Below are positions 33,709 through 45,887 of a stretch of 64,000 nt of DNA, piece by piece. Origin of the DNA: Acorus gramineus. Lineage: Eukaryota; Streptophyta; Magnoliopsida; Acorales; Acoraceae. The position numbers and the translations under genes were made by a program. The notes beneath the pieces were generated by a model. That model saw only the letters and a list, made by a program, of their open reading frames with translations. It was not told the origin of the DNA and searched no databases. Location of the stretch: contig JAUJYN010000019.1 of NCBI GenBank assembly GCA_030737835.1, positions 1,076,433 to 1,140,432 of the forward strand. The letters run 5' to 3'. Numbering within the stretch: position 1 is the stretch's first letter; each line of letters starts with the position of its first letter.

Positions 33709-34028
33709 GATGGTATCAGAGCTTGTTAGGTATGAGTTGGATTTGTAAGCCGACTTATACAATTATTGTATGGATGTACATTTGTTTGATTATTTGTGGG
33801 GTATAAGTAGGATTCTTATATCATTTTCTACATTATTGTGCTTGTTAGGTATTACACGGACATGTAACCCTACTAGTAAAATGATTGCATTGATGTTGTT
33901 ATAAGTTACAAGTGTAAGACTACTCTTACAACTATTGGTTGGATGATTGTTATCATTAGATGTCATATATCTTTTATTTTGTGTTATCCTCTGAATTTAT
34001 AGGACTAAATTCCTAAAAAGAGGAAGTA
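33709..34028 (+). other. Minimal 320-bp interior between family B LTR2 and LTR3
   Basis: Contains the primer site at 33711-33722, a short AT-rich stretch related to the hairpin tail (GAGTTGGATTTGTAAGCC, GACTTATAC), and the GGACTAAATTCC / AAAAAGAGGAAGTA polypurine tract right before LTR3. No coding sequence, so this unit is non-autonomous or a deletion product. Confidence 0.8.
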
Positions 34029-36778
34029 TGTAACACCTGTGCATTTTTTTCTTATTTATATATTTGATTTAAATATATAAATAGAATATTTGAATTAAAA
34101 TTAGTGTATTTTGTGTGTTTTTAAGTTTTGGCCCATTTAGTGTATTCTTATGGGCCCATTTTAATTTGTAATTTTAAATACTATTTGTTAATTTTAAAAA
34201 TTGTATATATTTTCTTTCGAAGATTATCAAGATTTTAAATGGTTACAATTTTATAAAATTTTAGAGCTCAAAAGATTAAGTTTTTGAGATTTCATTATTA
34301 TTTATTTTCAGGGTCTTAGCTTTGAATTATGAATTTCTTGTAATAAGATGCAAGGACCTATTTGTAATTCATATAGGGACCTATTTGTAAATCCGAAACA
34401 ATCCAGGGTCAGTTTGTAATTTTTGTTAGGTTTAGATATCTAATTATATATGTTGGGGTGAAAGAAAAAAAAACAAATATGTGCGGCTGTGTATCCTATT
34501 CGGCAGAGAGAGAGAGAGAGGTACACTTCTTAGCTATTGATTTTCTTTTAAATTATTGTTATTTATTAGTGATATTAGATTTATGTATAGGTTATTAAGT
34601 CTTCTTTTTTTAAAAATAAAATTAGGGTTTTGATTTATTTTCATGGTTAAATATATTTTTATATTATGGGATTTTTAGTTTTTGATCAAATTAGAGTTTT
34701 GATATATATATATTCATGTTGTTAGATTCTTATGATTTTATAAAAAAAAACAAGGGTTTTGATCTATAATTTATTATTATTAGATCTATGTTAGGTATTT
34801 GGATTTTTGAGTCTTCATAAACTTAGGGTTTTGATTTATCATTTATTTTAAAGAATAGATCTATGTTTAGATTATTAAACTATGAGTTTTTAATTTATCA
34901 TACTAGGGTTATGATTTATACAAGTAGATGATAAATTTTATTTATTTTCAACTTTTACTAATTAATAGTTTATTTTTATAAAGAAAACTGTGTGTTTTCA
35001 TGTTATTATATCAATTTTTGTTATTTTATTATTATTTTGAATTTTCTGGATATTGTCTTTTTCTGTGTTTATTCTTTTATGGTTTTGTCTTTTAGTGTTT
35101 GGTTAGATGGTAAATAGGTTTTTATTCTTCTTCTTAGGTTCTATTATATTTTCTTTTGTATGATTATATGAGATAAATTTAGCTCATTGGGTATAAAGAT
35201 TTATACCTATTGATTATGATTAGAGAAATTAGGTCTAGGCTTGAATTATAGGTTTTAATTAATAATTTATTTGGTTCATCTAGGTTGTAAATTTTGTTGC
35301 GGGCTTCATTCTCCGGACCTAGGGTCCATTCGAGGTGAGTGGGCCTATCGATTTATTTCGTGTGAGCTTTTGCTCTATAACGTTGAATTTCATATGCCAA
35401 TGATATTTATTGTGATAAATTTGCATTATTTGGATATTTTTTTTCATATTGGTCAAATTGCATTTTTATTAAATAAAATTGCATGATTTAATTCATTCAT
35501 TATGTCATTTAAAATAGCATGTATTATGCTATTCATGTTTCAAGAATTAATGTAATACATTTTCTAATGCTTATGTTTTTGAAATAATATTTGGATTAAG
35601 GATTATCATTTTTGATATTTTTGGAAAAATTTAGGATTAGTGGAGACAACCTAGTCCTAGGTGATTTTATTAAGATGTACATCATAGCATATTTCAGGAA
35701 TAAATTCCCCCGTTGTATTTCTCCTTTGGGGAGGAAGGTCTAGGACTCGAAGAGTACCAAGATCGATGAGGGGTGTGGTAAAGCATTCCTTCTAGCGGCG
35801 GATTCCTTTGTTTGGAATTTGCAGTAATCGGGGCATCCTGTGTTGGTGTTCTCGTAGTGATGATAGCGGCGACCCATCAGCGTCTTCTAGATCCGACGTC
35901 TCCTCGAGGGAGCTTTTTGAGCGATTTAGTCGCTTGGGGCTTGGCACACCTATTTTGGGGAAACGGTTCTTCCGATTGAGAACCCGACCCGGTCATATCA
36001 TTTAAACCTCATGATTTCTACAACGTGGGCCAAGGATTAGGCCACATAATTGCTTTAAAATATATATATATTTTTAAGCTCATGAATTTATATTGATTTA
36101 TTAAAGGAAATTCTTGTTTTTAATATAACTTTATTTTATATATATATATGATTGTATTATTTAACTCTCATGCTTTTTCTTGTGTGGGCCAAGGATTGGG
36201 CCATGTGCTTGCATTAAAATGTTTTTTTTTAAGTTCATGATTTTAAATCGATTTAATAAAATAAAAGATTTATTAAAAGAAATTCTGAATTTTATATAAC
36301 TTATTTTTATATATAACTGTCACGTGAAGTAATTTGTCAATGGGCTTATTCACTGAGTTAATCGCTCACCCTTTTCGATATGGGCTGGTTGTTTCATAAC
36401 CAGGTATCGCATATACTGAGGATCAAAGTGAAGTTTGGGCATTTCACATCTTCAAGGAATATCTTCAAAGTAGTGGTTCGAGAACAAATTATAGTCGTGA
36501 TCAACCATTTGGGTTTACTCAGTTTAGATGGCTCCCACAGGGGTGGTTTATTGTGTATTTTTTTTTAGTATCTTGTTTTCGCAAAACTCTGATATTTTAT
36601 AAGACCATTGGTGATTTAAAACCATTGGATATTATTTATTTTATTATCATCTGTTTTATTATATTGGTATCATCAAAAAAAAAAAATGAGCTGCAAATTT
36701 TGGTCTTATATTTGGATTAAGTTCAGTAGCGACTCATTTACCGTCCGATAAATAGTTAGGTAAATGTGGGGCGTTACA
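34029..36778 (+). repeat. Family B LTR3 (2.75 kb)
   Basis: Begins TGTAACACCTGTGC, ends GGGGCGTTACA, and is followed by the right target duplication ATAAG (36779-36783). Closely similar to LTR1 and LTR2. Confidence 0.9.
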
Positions 36779-36783
36779 ATAAG

Positions 36784-38149
36784 TGATTATCGAGAGTAGT
36801 TGTTTTTCATTAGGTTCGCTTTGCGAACATGGGATCGTTCTCCCCTTCGTTGGATCCGATGTAGGAACTTCTCGGGATTACACCTGTCCTGACAGAAGGC
36901 TCCCATCTGTAGGTACTACCGATGCATTCAGAAACGTACTGACAATGGGAGTATACCAGGTAGAGGTTACCCGGGGAAAGGGCTACTAGTGGACCAAGGG
37001 TGTAGAGCGGTGTGTTGAGGGGGCCCGGGTGTAGCTGTCCTGACAGAGGGCTCCCATCCGTAGGTACCACCGATGCATTCGGGAGTGTACTGATCGTGGG
37101 AGTATACCAGGTAGAGGCTACCCGGGAGAGGGTTAACGAATGATGTTGCAAGCGTGGGATCGTTCTCCCCTTCGTTGGATCCGATGTAGGAAGTCCCCAG
37201 GCATTAAAGCTGTCTTGACAGAGGGCTCCCATCCGTAGGTACCACCGACGCGTTCGGAAGTGTACTGATAGTTGGAGTATACCAGGTAGAGGCTACGCGG
37301 GGAAAGGGCTACCGGTGGACCAAGGGTGTAGAGCAGTCTAAGTCTCTTCCAAAAGTCCCAAGAGTCTCCCTCCGGGAGTGAGGGTGAGGATGAGGTGAAG
37401 ACACATCGCCGCGTGACCCATTCGTTGTTCGACCGTTCCCATAGTTGTTGGGTCCGGTCTCATAATCGATGTTCAAGGACATCGTTGGGCAGTTATCTTG
37501 ATGTAGATGATCCAGTAGTGTTGTGTAGACCAGTAATTATGCGTCTCTTCGACCAACAGTATGGTCTCTCCTCAGCAGTCCCAAGAGTCTCCCTCCGGGA
37601 GTGAGGGTGAGGGTGAGGTTGGTCGCGCTGTCGCGTGACCCTGTTATCCATGGGTTTCCACCCATGTTTTCCTTGAAAGGAAATGGTTTATGTATTGAAC
37701 TGTTGTATGGTGATTGGTTTCCAGCCACTCACTGAGCTTGTAGCTCACCCCTCGCATACTGTTTCTTTTCACGGGCAGTGTTGGGCGTGGAGTTGGAGTT
37801 TCCCTGTGGCGTGGTCATATGGGCGTGGAGCGTTCTTCCGACGGGTGGTGAGTGCGAGGCTGTCAACAGTCCTAGAGTCATTGTATGTATTGTAAATCGT
37901 GCATGTGGCACATGTTGTATTTTCTTTGGTCTAGACTTGGCTCTCACAGGACAGTGATTGTGTATTCGAGTCTGTAATAATGTTTTTGATTTACAGACAT
38001 TGTTTATATATTATGCTTCCGCTTTTCAGTCGGTTATCATTATCTTCGCTTTGCCACCTTGTGTATTGTTGTTGGAGTCTTTATTGACCTCAGGTATTGA
38101 TAGCTGATATTTTATTATTGCCACGTCTCGGGGACGCCTGGGGCGTGAC
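36784..38149 (+). repeat. Right part of the A3-type LTR interrupted by the composite element
   Basis: Continues the LTR of 1-185 and aligns with 54970-56277. It contains about three tandem copies of a block with GGCTCCCATCCGTAGGTACC and TATACCAGGTAGAGGCTAC (36850-37330), two GAGTGAGGGTGAGG blocks, the TGAGC/GCTCA stem-loop (37734-37748), the phrase TTGGCTCTCACAGGAC, and ends GGGGCGTGACA at 38149. It lies inside the Tat element that resumes at 38150. Confidence 0.8.
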
Positions 38150-38266
38150 AGTGCAGACTTGCTGCTCAGCAGGCGTGAGGTCGGCGATGATGTCTGTGAC
38201 CACCTGGCCTTAATTGCATTTTTGGCTGATAATGGATATCAAAGGCTGATAGTTCTACCGCCCATT

Positions 38267-38690
38267 TCAACACCCCCCCCTACGATGTCTGCCTTTCGCA
38301 ATACGGCCTTGAGTGGTGAGTCGGTGATGACGTGGATTGAATGGACTTGGAAATTTCTGCCCCAATTTCTGGGCAGAAATGAGTAAGGCAAACACAAGTT
38401 TCTCAATGCGGGAGTACCTGGTTTCTGCCCCATTCAATGCCTTGCTGGCATAGTAGACTACTCGCTGCCCCCGGTCTACATCCTTCAACAGTGCAGAACT
38501 GACTGCATGCTCGGAAGCTGCAATGTAAAGGATTAGGATGTCACCGGGAGAAGGGCATACTAGAAGTGGCTGCGTATTGAGGCATATTTTAACTTCCTCA
38601 AACGTCTTTTGACATTCCTACGTCCATTTAAACTTTTGGGCTTTTCGAAGCAGTAGGAAGAATAGTTGGCACCAATTAGTGGCTCTAGAG
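38267..38690 (-). pseudogene. Tat RNase H fragment
   Basis: Minus-strand frames show VVYYASKALNGAETRYSRIEK and LVFALLISAQKL, the RNase H stretch of Tat elements, placed after reverse transcriptase as expected. Fossil, broken. Confidence 0.75.
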
Positions 38691-38695
38691 ATGAA

Positions 38696-39298
38696 TCAGT
38701 TGAGTGCGGCCAGCCTACCAGTAAGCTTCTGGACCTCCTTGTTCTGCGAAGGCTCCATCTCCATGATCGCTCTGATCTGATCGGGGTTGACTTTGATTCC
38801 CCGTTGAGTCATCAAATACCCCAAAAACTTACCCGAGGTGACTATGAAGGAGCACTTCGTTGCGTTTAATTTGAGGCGGTATTTGCGTAACACAGCAAAG
38901 TCCTCTTCCAAATGTGACAGATGGTCAACTCTGCACATGCTCTTGACCATCATGTCATCAATGTAGACTTCTACAATTCTCCCGATCTGGTACTGGAAGA
39001 TCTTTGTGACCAACCTCTTATAGGTAGCCCCGACATTTTTTAACTTGAACGGCATTACTTTATAACAGTAAATACCAGTGGGGGTTATGAATGCGGTTTT
39101 TTCTAGGTTGGGCTCGTACATCGGGATTTGGTGGTAGCCTGAATAAGCATCCATAAAAGTCATTAGTTCTATACCCAATGAAGATTCCACCAGCTGATCG
39201 ATCTTTGGAAGTGGGAAGCTGTCCTTCGGGCATACGCTGTTCAAGTCGGTGAAGTCTACGCACACCCACCACTTCTTGTTCTTCTTTGGGACCACCAC
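38696..39298 (-). pseudogene. Tat reverse transcriptase
   Basis: About 200 codons open on the minus strand: VCVDFTDLNSVCPKDSFPLP, MDAYSGYHQIPM and the catalytic YIDD in EVYIDDMMVKS, ending in a connection region (VQKLTGRLAALN). This is the Tat form of the enzyme. Flanking pol parts are in other frames. Fossil. Confidence 0.88.
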
Positions 39299-39400
39299 AG
39301 TGTTGGCAAGTTAGTCAGTATGTCGCACTTCACGGATGAACCCGGTGACCAAGAGTCTATTTACCTCGTCTCGTATTGCTTCTACATGTGCCGAGGCCAT

Positions 39401-40377
39401 TCACCACTGCTTCTGCTGAACTGAGTGAAAGGTGGGCGAAATGAACAACCAATGGTTTGCGATTTCAGGGTCTATCCCCGGCATGTCACGAGGTTTCCAG
39501 GCGAAGACATCCTTGTTTTTGACAAGGAGGTCGAGAATCGCCTTTCTTTCCCCGGCTGGCAGTAAACTCCCAACGAGAAAGAATTTCTCGAAGTCAACAG
39601 GGTCTATGGGGACCTGCTCCAGGTCTTCCAAAACCGTGTCTTTGGGATCAGGCCAGCTCTCTCCGCCTTGACTCGGTCTTGAAGTAATTGCTACCTCTTC
39701 AGATTGATCTCTCCCTCCTCGGGTAGTTCCTCGGGCAGGGTTGATTTCTCCGCCAGTACCGCCATATAGCATCGTCTCGCGGCTACCTGATCACCTCGAA
39801 TCTCCATTATCCCTTCAGCCGTGGGAAAACGAAGATGCTGATGATAAGTGAAGGGGATCGCCTTCATTGCCGCCAACCATGTGCACCCAATGATTGCGTT
39901 GTATGGTGACGGGAGGTCCATGATGGTGAACTCTGTCATGGACGTCTTATTTCCTGCTCAGATTTGCAAGGTGATCCATCCGGCTGGGACGACTCGTGCA
40001 CCATTAAAAGCGACCAGAGGATCCTTAGTCAGGATGAGGTCAGCCGCTTTCAAACCCATCCGAAGGAAGGGTTGCATAAATAGGATGTCCGTTGAGCACC
40101 CTGTGTTGACAAGGATCCTTTGGACGTCAAAATTAGAGATGCGTAGGGTAATTACAAGTGCATCGGAATGTGGGGCCTGGACTCCCTCCAGGTCGACGTC
40201 AAAGAAGGTGATGACTCCCTCGTCATCGTTCTTTGCTTTCTTCATGACCAGTTTTGGCTCCTGGTCGATCTTCATCATTTCGAAGGAGATTTGCATCTTC
40301 TTCGAATCTCGTCGGACGCTCTTCGGCTTGGTGAAATGCGGTTCGCCTCCGAAGATGACATCGATGACCCCAGCCAA
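39401..40377 (-). pseudogene. Tat protease and linker region
   Basis: Two overlapping minus-strand stretches. 40377-39958 contains VQRILVNTGCSTDILF, the protease active-site region, and 39939-39691 has YNAIIGCTWLAAMKAIPFTYH, the downstream protease motif. 39772-39401 is the linker to reverse transcriptase (VFAWKPRDMPGIDPEIANHW). Fossil, broken. Confidence 0.8.
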
Positions 40378-40689
40378 AGTGTTGGGGTCAACGTTTGTAA
40401 CATGCTGCTCCTTTGCAGCTTGGGTCTTCTCGGAGGGTACATATTCCTTCAGGTGCCCCTTCCGGACCTATTCTTCTAGGAATCCTCAGAGAATGCTGCA
40501 CCGATCGGTTGTGTGCCCCACGCTTTTGTGATAGTCGCAGCGGATAGACTGGTCCCACTTTGACTCATCACTCTTCATTGGCTCAGGCTACCAGAATCAT
40601 TGCTGACCCTAAATTTTGGGTACAATTTGGGATTGTTGGATTTTAAAGAATGTTCCCTGTCCCTCTCGCACCTCATTCATTGAGGCGCC

Positions 40690-41988
40690 CTACTTCCTGT
40701 CCTTGTCGCCCCGTCGGTCCCTCTGACGGGACTTCGCCGAGCGTTTAGTTGTCGGTGAGGGAGTGGCCATCGACGAAGACCGGGATGTCACCACCACTTG
40801 CTTGGGGAGCTTAGACTCCTCTTCCACTTTGGCGTACTTTTTAGCACGCCCCATCAGATCATGCAAATCGGAAGGAGTGCACTTGATGAGCGATTCCTCC
40901 AGGCTATTGCCAGCTGGAAGTCCGTTGTGAAAGGCAATGACTGCAGCGTCCTCATTGCAATCTTCTACTTCGAACTTCAGGATATGGAATTGATCGACAT
41001 ATTGACGAATCGACTCTCCCTGTAGCATATGGATCTTCATGAGATCTCCAAGAATTTTCTTCCTTCGCCTGCTACAGATGAAGTGCTTGACAAACATAGT
41101 GCCTACCTCTTTGAAAGTTCGGATCGTCGCAGGCAGCAGAAGGTGGAACTAGGTGAGTGCGGCCCCTTCCAAGCTGGATGGGAAGAGGCGACACATCAGC
41201 TCGTCGTATAGCTCGTACAATGCCATGGAGTGACGGAACGCCAAAATATGGTCGTAAGGGTCCGTCATGCCATTGTATAGCTTGAACTTGGGCTGAACGA
41301 ACTTCCGTGGAAGTCGTTCTCTGAGGATGGATGGGTAAAACGGAGAGGCGAAGCCTCGTAATGCGTGCTCTACCATCCCCTGATCTTGGGCTCGCCACTC
41401 CTCGGAACGCAGGTTGTGGCGGGGCTACACGACGGCTCCCTCCATTTATTGCAGGGGATCGCCCTGGTATCCTCTGAATACTTCACGGAAGGCCGATCTT
41501 TCTAGATGCGTCGGCCTCCGCAATGCTTCCCTCTGGGTGGAATGTTCCCGGCGTGAGGAACGTCCGTGCCTTGGTTCCTCATGAACCCGTCGGCTAGCCT
41601 GAAGGGAGCATGAACGTCGATGACTCTGTTGCCTATGATTCAAAGAGGAGGTGCTTCCTTCCGAATAATGCACGGCGTTGGTTGGCAGATTGGGCTGTGC
41701 CGGGGGTGGCGGCAGGACGCCCTGTTGAACGGGAAGTTGCGGATGTTGGTTGGCGTAGAACTGTTGCATCGATGCTTCAATCATTTGTTGCATGGATCCC
41801 TGGAGGCGGTTGAGGAGGGTTTCCTGTGTAGACTCCACCACCTGCTGGGGATCCTGGGCCTGACTGGTCATGGCCCCGGCCGAATCATCGATGGCAACAC
41901 TTGGTGGGACGTCAACTCGACTTTGTTGTCTATTGGAAGGGGTGTCATTTGGATCAGACATTATGAACACTGGCTTTTTGTTATGCAA
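40690..41988 (-). pseudogene. Tat Gag
   Basis: N-terminal part at 41988-41446 (Q/P-rich, with HRQQSHRRSCSLQASRR), capsid core at 41376-41072 (FVQPKFKLYNGMTDPYDHI, LFPSSLEGAAL), and 41097-40690 (MFVKHFICSRRRKK, ESIRQYVDQFH, FHNGLPAGN). The start lies just behind the primer site. Broken over at least three frames. Downstream 40690-40380 is poorly conserved and may hold the nucleocapsid. Confidence 0.8.
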
Positions 41989-41991
41989 TTC

Positions 41992-42009
41992 CCACAGACG
42001 GCGCCAAAC
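41992..42009 (-). other. Tat primer binding site
   Basis: On the minus strand TTTGGCGCCGTCTGTGGG follows the LTR end, the form characteristic of Tat/Ogre elements. Confidence 0.8.
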
Positions 42010-42776
42010 TGACGAGGATAATTTCCCCTACATTTAAATTTATAGAAGTGGGATTAAAACTTGGATTGGATTTTTTTTGTGGAAAAGGAAATTAATTTGG
42101 TATCTTGAATCTATTTTTTTTTATTGGGCCCTTAGAGTGCTGTCGGGCGACCTCTTTATAGGCTGCCTACGTACCCCTTGGGGATCAAGTCACACGTAGT
42201 TCCTTTACTTGACTGGCCTTGTATATGCCTTGCCACTAAGTGTTTTAGTGGGCTTTTTTCCAGGGAAACGTTCCACACATCGGACCCTTGATTACCCACG
42301 TTTCGTGGGTAGTGGGCCTTAATTGCTAACTTGGCAGTTACAGGCGTTTCATTCCTCTGACCGTTTCTTCAGTCTGCTCGTGGCTCTTTGGCCTACTCGT
42401 TTACCCGTCATGCCGTTTTGAGTATGTTTGCGAGACGGAAGATCACCCAACCAGACCTCTTGTCTGGTCATGTCTTCTCTGCTCGTACGCGAGGATAAAG
42501 GTCGTCCAACCAAACCTCTTGTCTGGTCGTGCCTTAACTGCTCGCGGTGGTATTTTTTCGCAAGGTGCATGACTGTCCGACTAGACCTTGGATCTACTCG
42601 TGTCAACGCATCTGAGAAAGTCAACATTGCTCAGAATCCATATTCTGATTCGCGGGGCCCATGCATGGCCCATGTCCGTCTTGTTATTACACGTCACTTC
42701 TGGTTTTACACGTGTCGTCGTGCGGATTTTTACCTACACCATGAGCTATTTCAAAGTATGTATTTTTTTTAAAACA
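42010..42776 (-). repeat. Tat 5' LTR
   Basis: Inner end at 42010 (minus ...CCTCGTCA before the primer site). Outer end is placed at about 42776, where the minus strand reads TGTTTTAAAA; this edge is weak because no second LTR is available for comparison. Contains the Tat-typical phrase GATCCCCAAGGGGTACGTAGG in sense. Confidence 0.6.
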
Positions 42777-43343
42777 TATTATATTATCAATTGAGACGTA
42801 TTTTAGTTTTTTTAAATAATATATCTTACCTTATATATATATATTTTTTAAAATATTGTTTAATAAATTGTATAGATTCGTTTATTAAAAATATAATTTT
42901 TTTTTAGTGATTACATGAGGCAAGGAGAAATATAGGATTGTGATTGAAAAAGGTATGTGTGTAGAATGTTCTTTATTTATTCATTTGGACAAATGACATC
43001 AAGGTAATGTTCATTACTTCTTTTTTTTCAATATCGATAGACAATTGCTACCTAATAATATATTATCGAAGTGTGGTAAGAGTTTGAAATTCTACAAAAA
43101 AGAGATGAAAAAAAAATAAAAATAGCATAATAGAAAGATTTATTGTGTTATCTAATGTGACGGGGTCATATAAGTGAAAAAAAATTCTCTTTGAATCGAA
43201 ACTGTTCTTTACACCTCTCCTCATAAACTGTTACGTGTCATTTACAATGAAATTTTTTCATTAGATCATACAGGGATACATGCCATTATTGGACTACACA
43301 AGAATTCTCTTCGTTGAATCTCACCATGATCCATAAAGACTTA
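42777..43343. other. AT-rich spacer
   Basis: About 570 bp of AT-rich DNA with A- and T-tracts and (AT)n at 42833-42842. No recognisable gene, repeat terminus or RNA. Confidence 0.5.
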
Positions 43344-43568
43344 GGGCCGGTTTGGTAACACTTAAATAAAATGATTCTTCTTTTAATTAAGTAAAAGCTG
43401 AAGAGTATTGACAAACGCATTCTAAAAAATAGACTTAGTTAATAAGTTACTTACAACTCTTAGTACAAAAATATTACTTTTTAAAAGCGCAGAAAATGCG
43501 CTTTCCAGGAATAAAGTCTATTTAAGCCACTTTATCCAAAATCTTATTTTTCAAACATAGGGTAGTGT
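43344..43568 (+). mobile_element. Possible MITE, one end only
   Basis: GGGCCGGTTTGGTAACACTT at 43345 resembles the terminal repeats of common plant MITEs, and the interior has the AAAAGCGCAGAAAATGCGCTTT dyad frequently seen in them. A clear inverted partner at the right end is missing (only a weak CAAACATAGGG near 43555), so the call is tentative. Confidence 0.3.
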
Positions 43569-43619
43569 TCTTTCTAGGCTACATTTAGTTGCACGATTAT
43601 AAAATTGATTTTAGGTAAA

Positions 43620-44150
43620 ATCTGTATTTAAAAGTTGTGGGAGGTGAAATCTAGTATTCCTCCTCTGAGCTGGATCTTGATTCAGTCTGGGCTTCGAGTG
43701 TGGATCCGAGAAGAAGTACTCAAAGTCTCCCTTCACGGTGATGGAACTTTTGTCAAGATTTTGGAGGTAGAAAAGGATTACCATTTGTCGTTCTTCACGT
43801 GGGAGGTCCCACCGTGATCGTCAGGTTTGTCGGTATCATTTTTTGGTTTGGGGGGGGGGGGGGAAGGTCGCTCCTCCTGTTGTTGCTGGGGAGGGCCTCC
43901 AAAAAAGATATGATCTTTTTGCATGTGTGGGGGGGTTTCTCCGGAGATACGGATCCGATTACGCCCTGGATCGTCTCTCGGAAAGGGGGAAAGGGGTGTG
44001 GTTCCTCGCTGAGGTGCCCGATAGCTCCTCAAGATGATTCAAGGGTGGTTGTGATCGCCACCTGCTTTCTCGAAAAGCAGAAAAAGTTGAGTGTTGCAAT
44101 TGATCACCTTCGTGGGGAGATTGTGGATTCTCCGCTCTGAGAAATGAGCT
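43620..44150 (+). pseudogene. Unrecognised decayed coding-like region
   Basis: Codon-like, aromatic- and arginine-rich frames on the plus strand (for example GLRVWIREEVLKVSLHGDG, YALDRLSERGKGVWFLAE, VVVIATCFLEKQKKL) with a G-run at 43849-43863 between them. The pieces have the texture of a decayed protein gene but I do not recognise the family. It lies between the Tat element and the Tat/Ogre-type LTR. Confidence 0.25.
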
Positions 44151-44159
44151 TGCCGCACA

Positions 44160-44667
44160 CAGAGGTGAAAAATAGGGAATCCTTTTCTGCTTCTGGAACT
44201 TGACAAAGGGAGTTTAAAAGAAAGGGTGGGGGTCAGCTAGTTGTATTTAGCCCCTAGAGGGGGGCGGCTAGTTAGGGGTAGCCGTCTGGTGTCTCACACT
44301 TTTGGGCAGAGCCTAGGTAGGGTATGGGCTAGGTTTTGGTAGAGGTTAAGCTAGGTTTAACCTGGGTTTTGGAGAGTGGATTTGGAGAATGGATTTATGT
44401 AGGGAATAGGTTTCTCTCCCTTTCTCTGTTGAGGGTTTTAAGTAATTGGTGTGGGTGGGGGTTTGATTGAGATAGTTGTGGATGATTGTGGATTGATATT
44501 TATGAGTATTGATGATGGTTTTTTTTTAGAAGAAGAGTTGGGTGCCCCCTATTTATAGTAAAAAATGGGGCAAGGGAGTGTCCACTGAACAATAGATCAA
44601 ATTGGATAATAGGATGGTTGATTTAACCTCCCATTAGATCTTTGTTCTTCTGACATTGTCCAGGTGA
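44160..44667 (-). repeat. Tat/Ogre-type LTR, inner part
   Basis: Minus-strand continuation of the LTR that starts at 56658. It holds a TATA box and a leader-like stretch and is interrupted at 44667 by the chromovirus insertion (duplication GGTGA at 44663-44667 and 56278-56282). The inner end is not resolved. GGCGGCTAG-type words recur here and at 56283-57290. Confidence 0.55.
44550..44558 (-). promoter_or_regulatory. TATA box of the Tat/Ogre-type LTR
   Basis: Minus strand CTATAAATA followed by GGGGGCACCC, a standard LTR promoter arrangement. Confidence 0.5.
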
Positions 44668-44813
44668 TGTTATGCCTGTGTCATTTGGATCCATTTCGGT
44701 TAAGCTTTGGTCATATCTGGGTCATTTAGGGCCTTTTTCTTTTTTGATCGGAGTCGCTAAAATTTTAGCTTTTAGCTACCTGCGGGAGTTGGAGTATTCT
44801 GATTGAAAATTTA

Positions 44814-45580
<767 letters not shown>

Positions 45581-45887
45581 CCAAAGAAGGCTGAGGAGGG
45601 CTGTGGAGGTGGTGGTGGTTGAGGTGGTCGCGGGTGCATCGAGGGCCCTCGAATCTCCCCTTTTCATTCCCCCTCCCTTGGTGAGCTATTCCCCTTCTTT
45701 TCTTTGGTTTTTCATGACTTTAGGGGTTGTTGGGAAGTCATGCATGCTAGGTAGTTGGTTTAGGGTGAGTGAGGAGTGTGGGGGAGGGGTTAAAAGGGGT
45801 TAAAGGGTGCTGGGGGCGCGCGCGGGTCTGTCCGCGCGCGTGCGCGCCCAGACACCCGCGCAAAGGGGCGCTGGCGGGCGCGTTGTT

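Larger units (their letters stand above)
186..36778 (+). mobile_element. Composite chromovirus-type LTR element (family B) with three LTRs
   Basis: Outer LTRs begin TGTAACACCTGTGC and end in CGTTACA. The whole unit is bounded by the identical 5-bp target duplication ATAAG (181-185 and 36779-36783), so it behaves as one insertion. Order: LTR1 (186-2927), primer binding site, a long interior full of later insertions, polypurine tract, LTR2 (30954-33708), a second primer binding site, a 320-bp interior, polypurine tract, LTR3 (34029-36778). The tRNA-Met type primer site and LTR style fit Tekay/Del-like chromoviruses, but no gag or pol of its own survives, so the lineage is inferred. It is broken. 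By eye the LTR copies differ by a few per cent. Confidence 0.85.
38150..42776 (-). mobile_element. Tat-lineage Ty3/gypsy element, truncated at its 3' side
   Basis: Minus-strand order: LTR (about 42776-42010), primer site, gag, protease, reverse transcriptase, RNase H, then cut at 38150 by the chromovirus LTR. Tat assignment rests on the primer site, the reverse transcriptase style and the LTR phrase (minus) GGGGTACGTAGGCAGCC. Integrase and the 3' LTR would lie left of the window. Several breaks spread the coding region over at least six frames. Older than the insertions in it. Confidence 0.85.
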
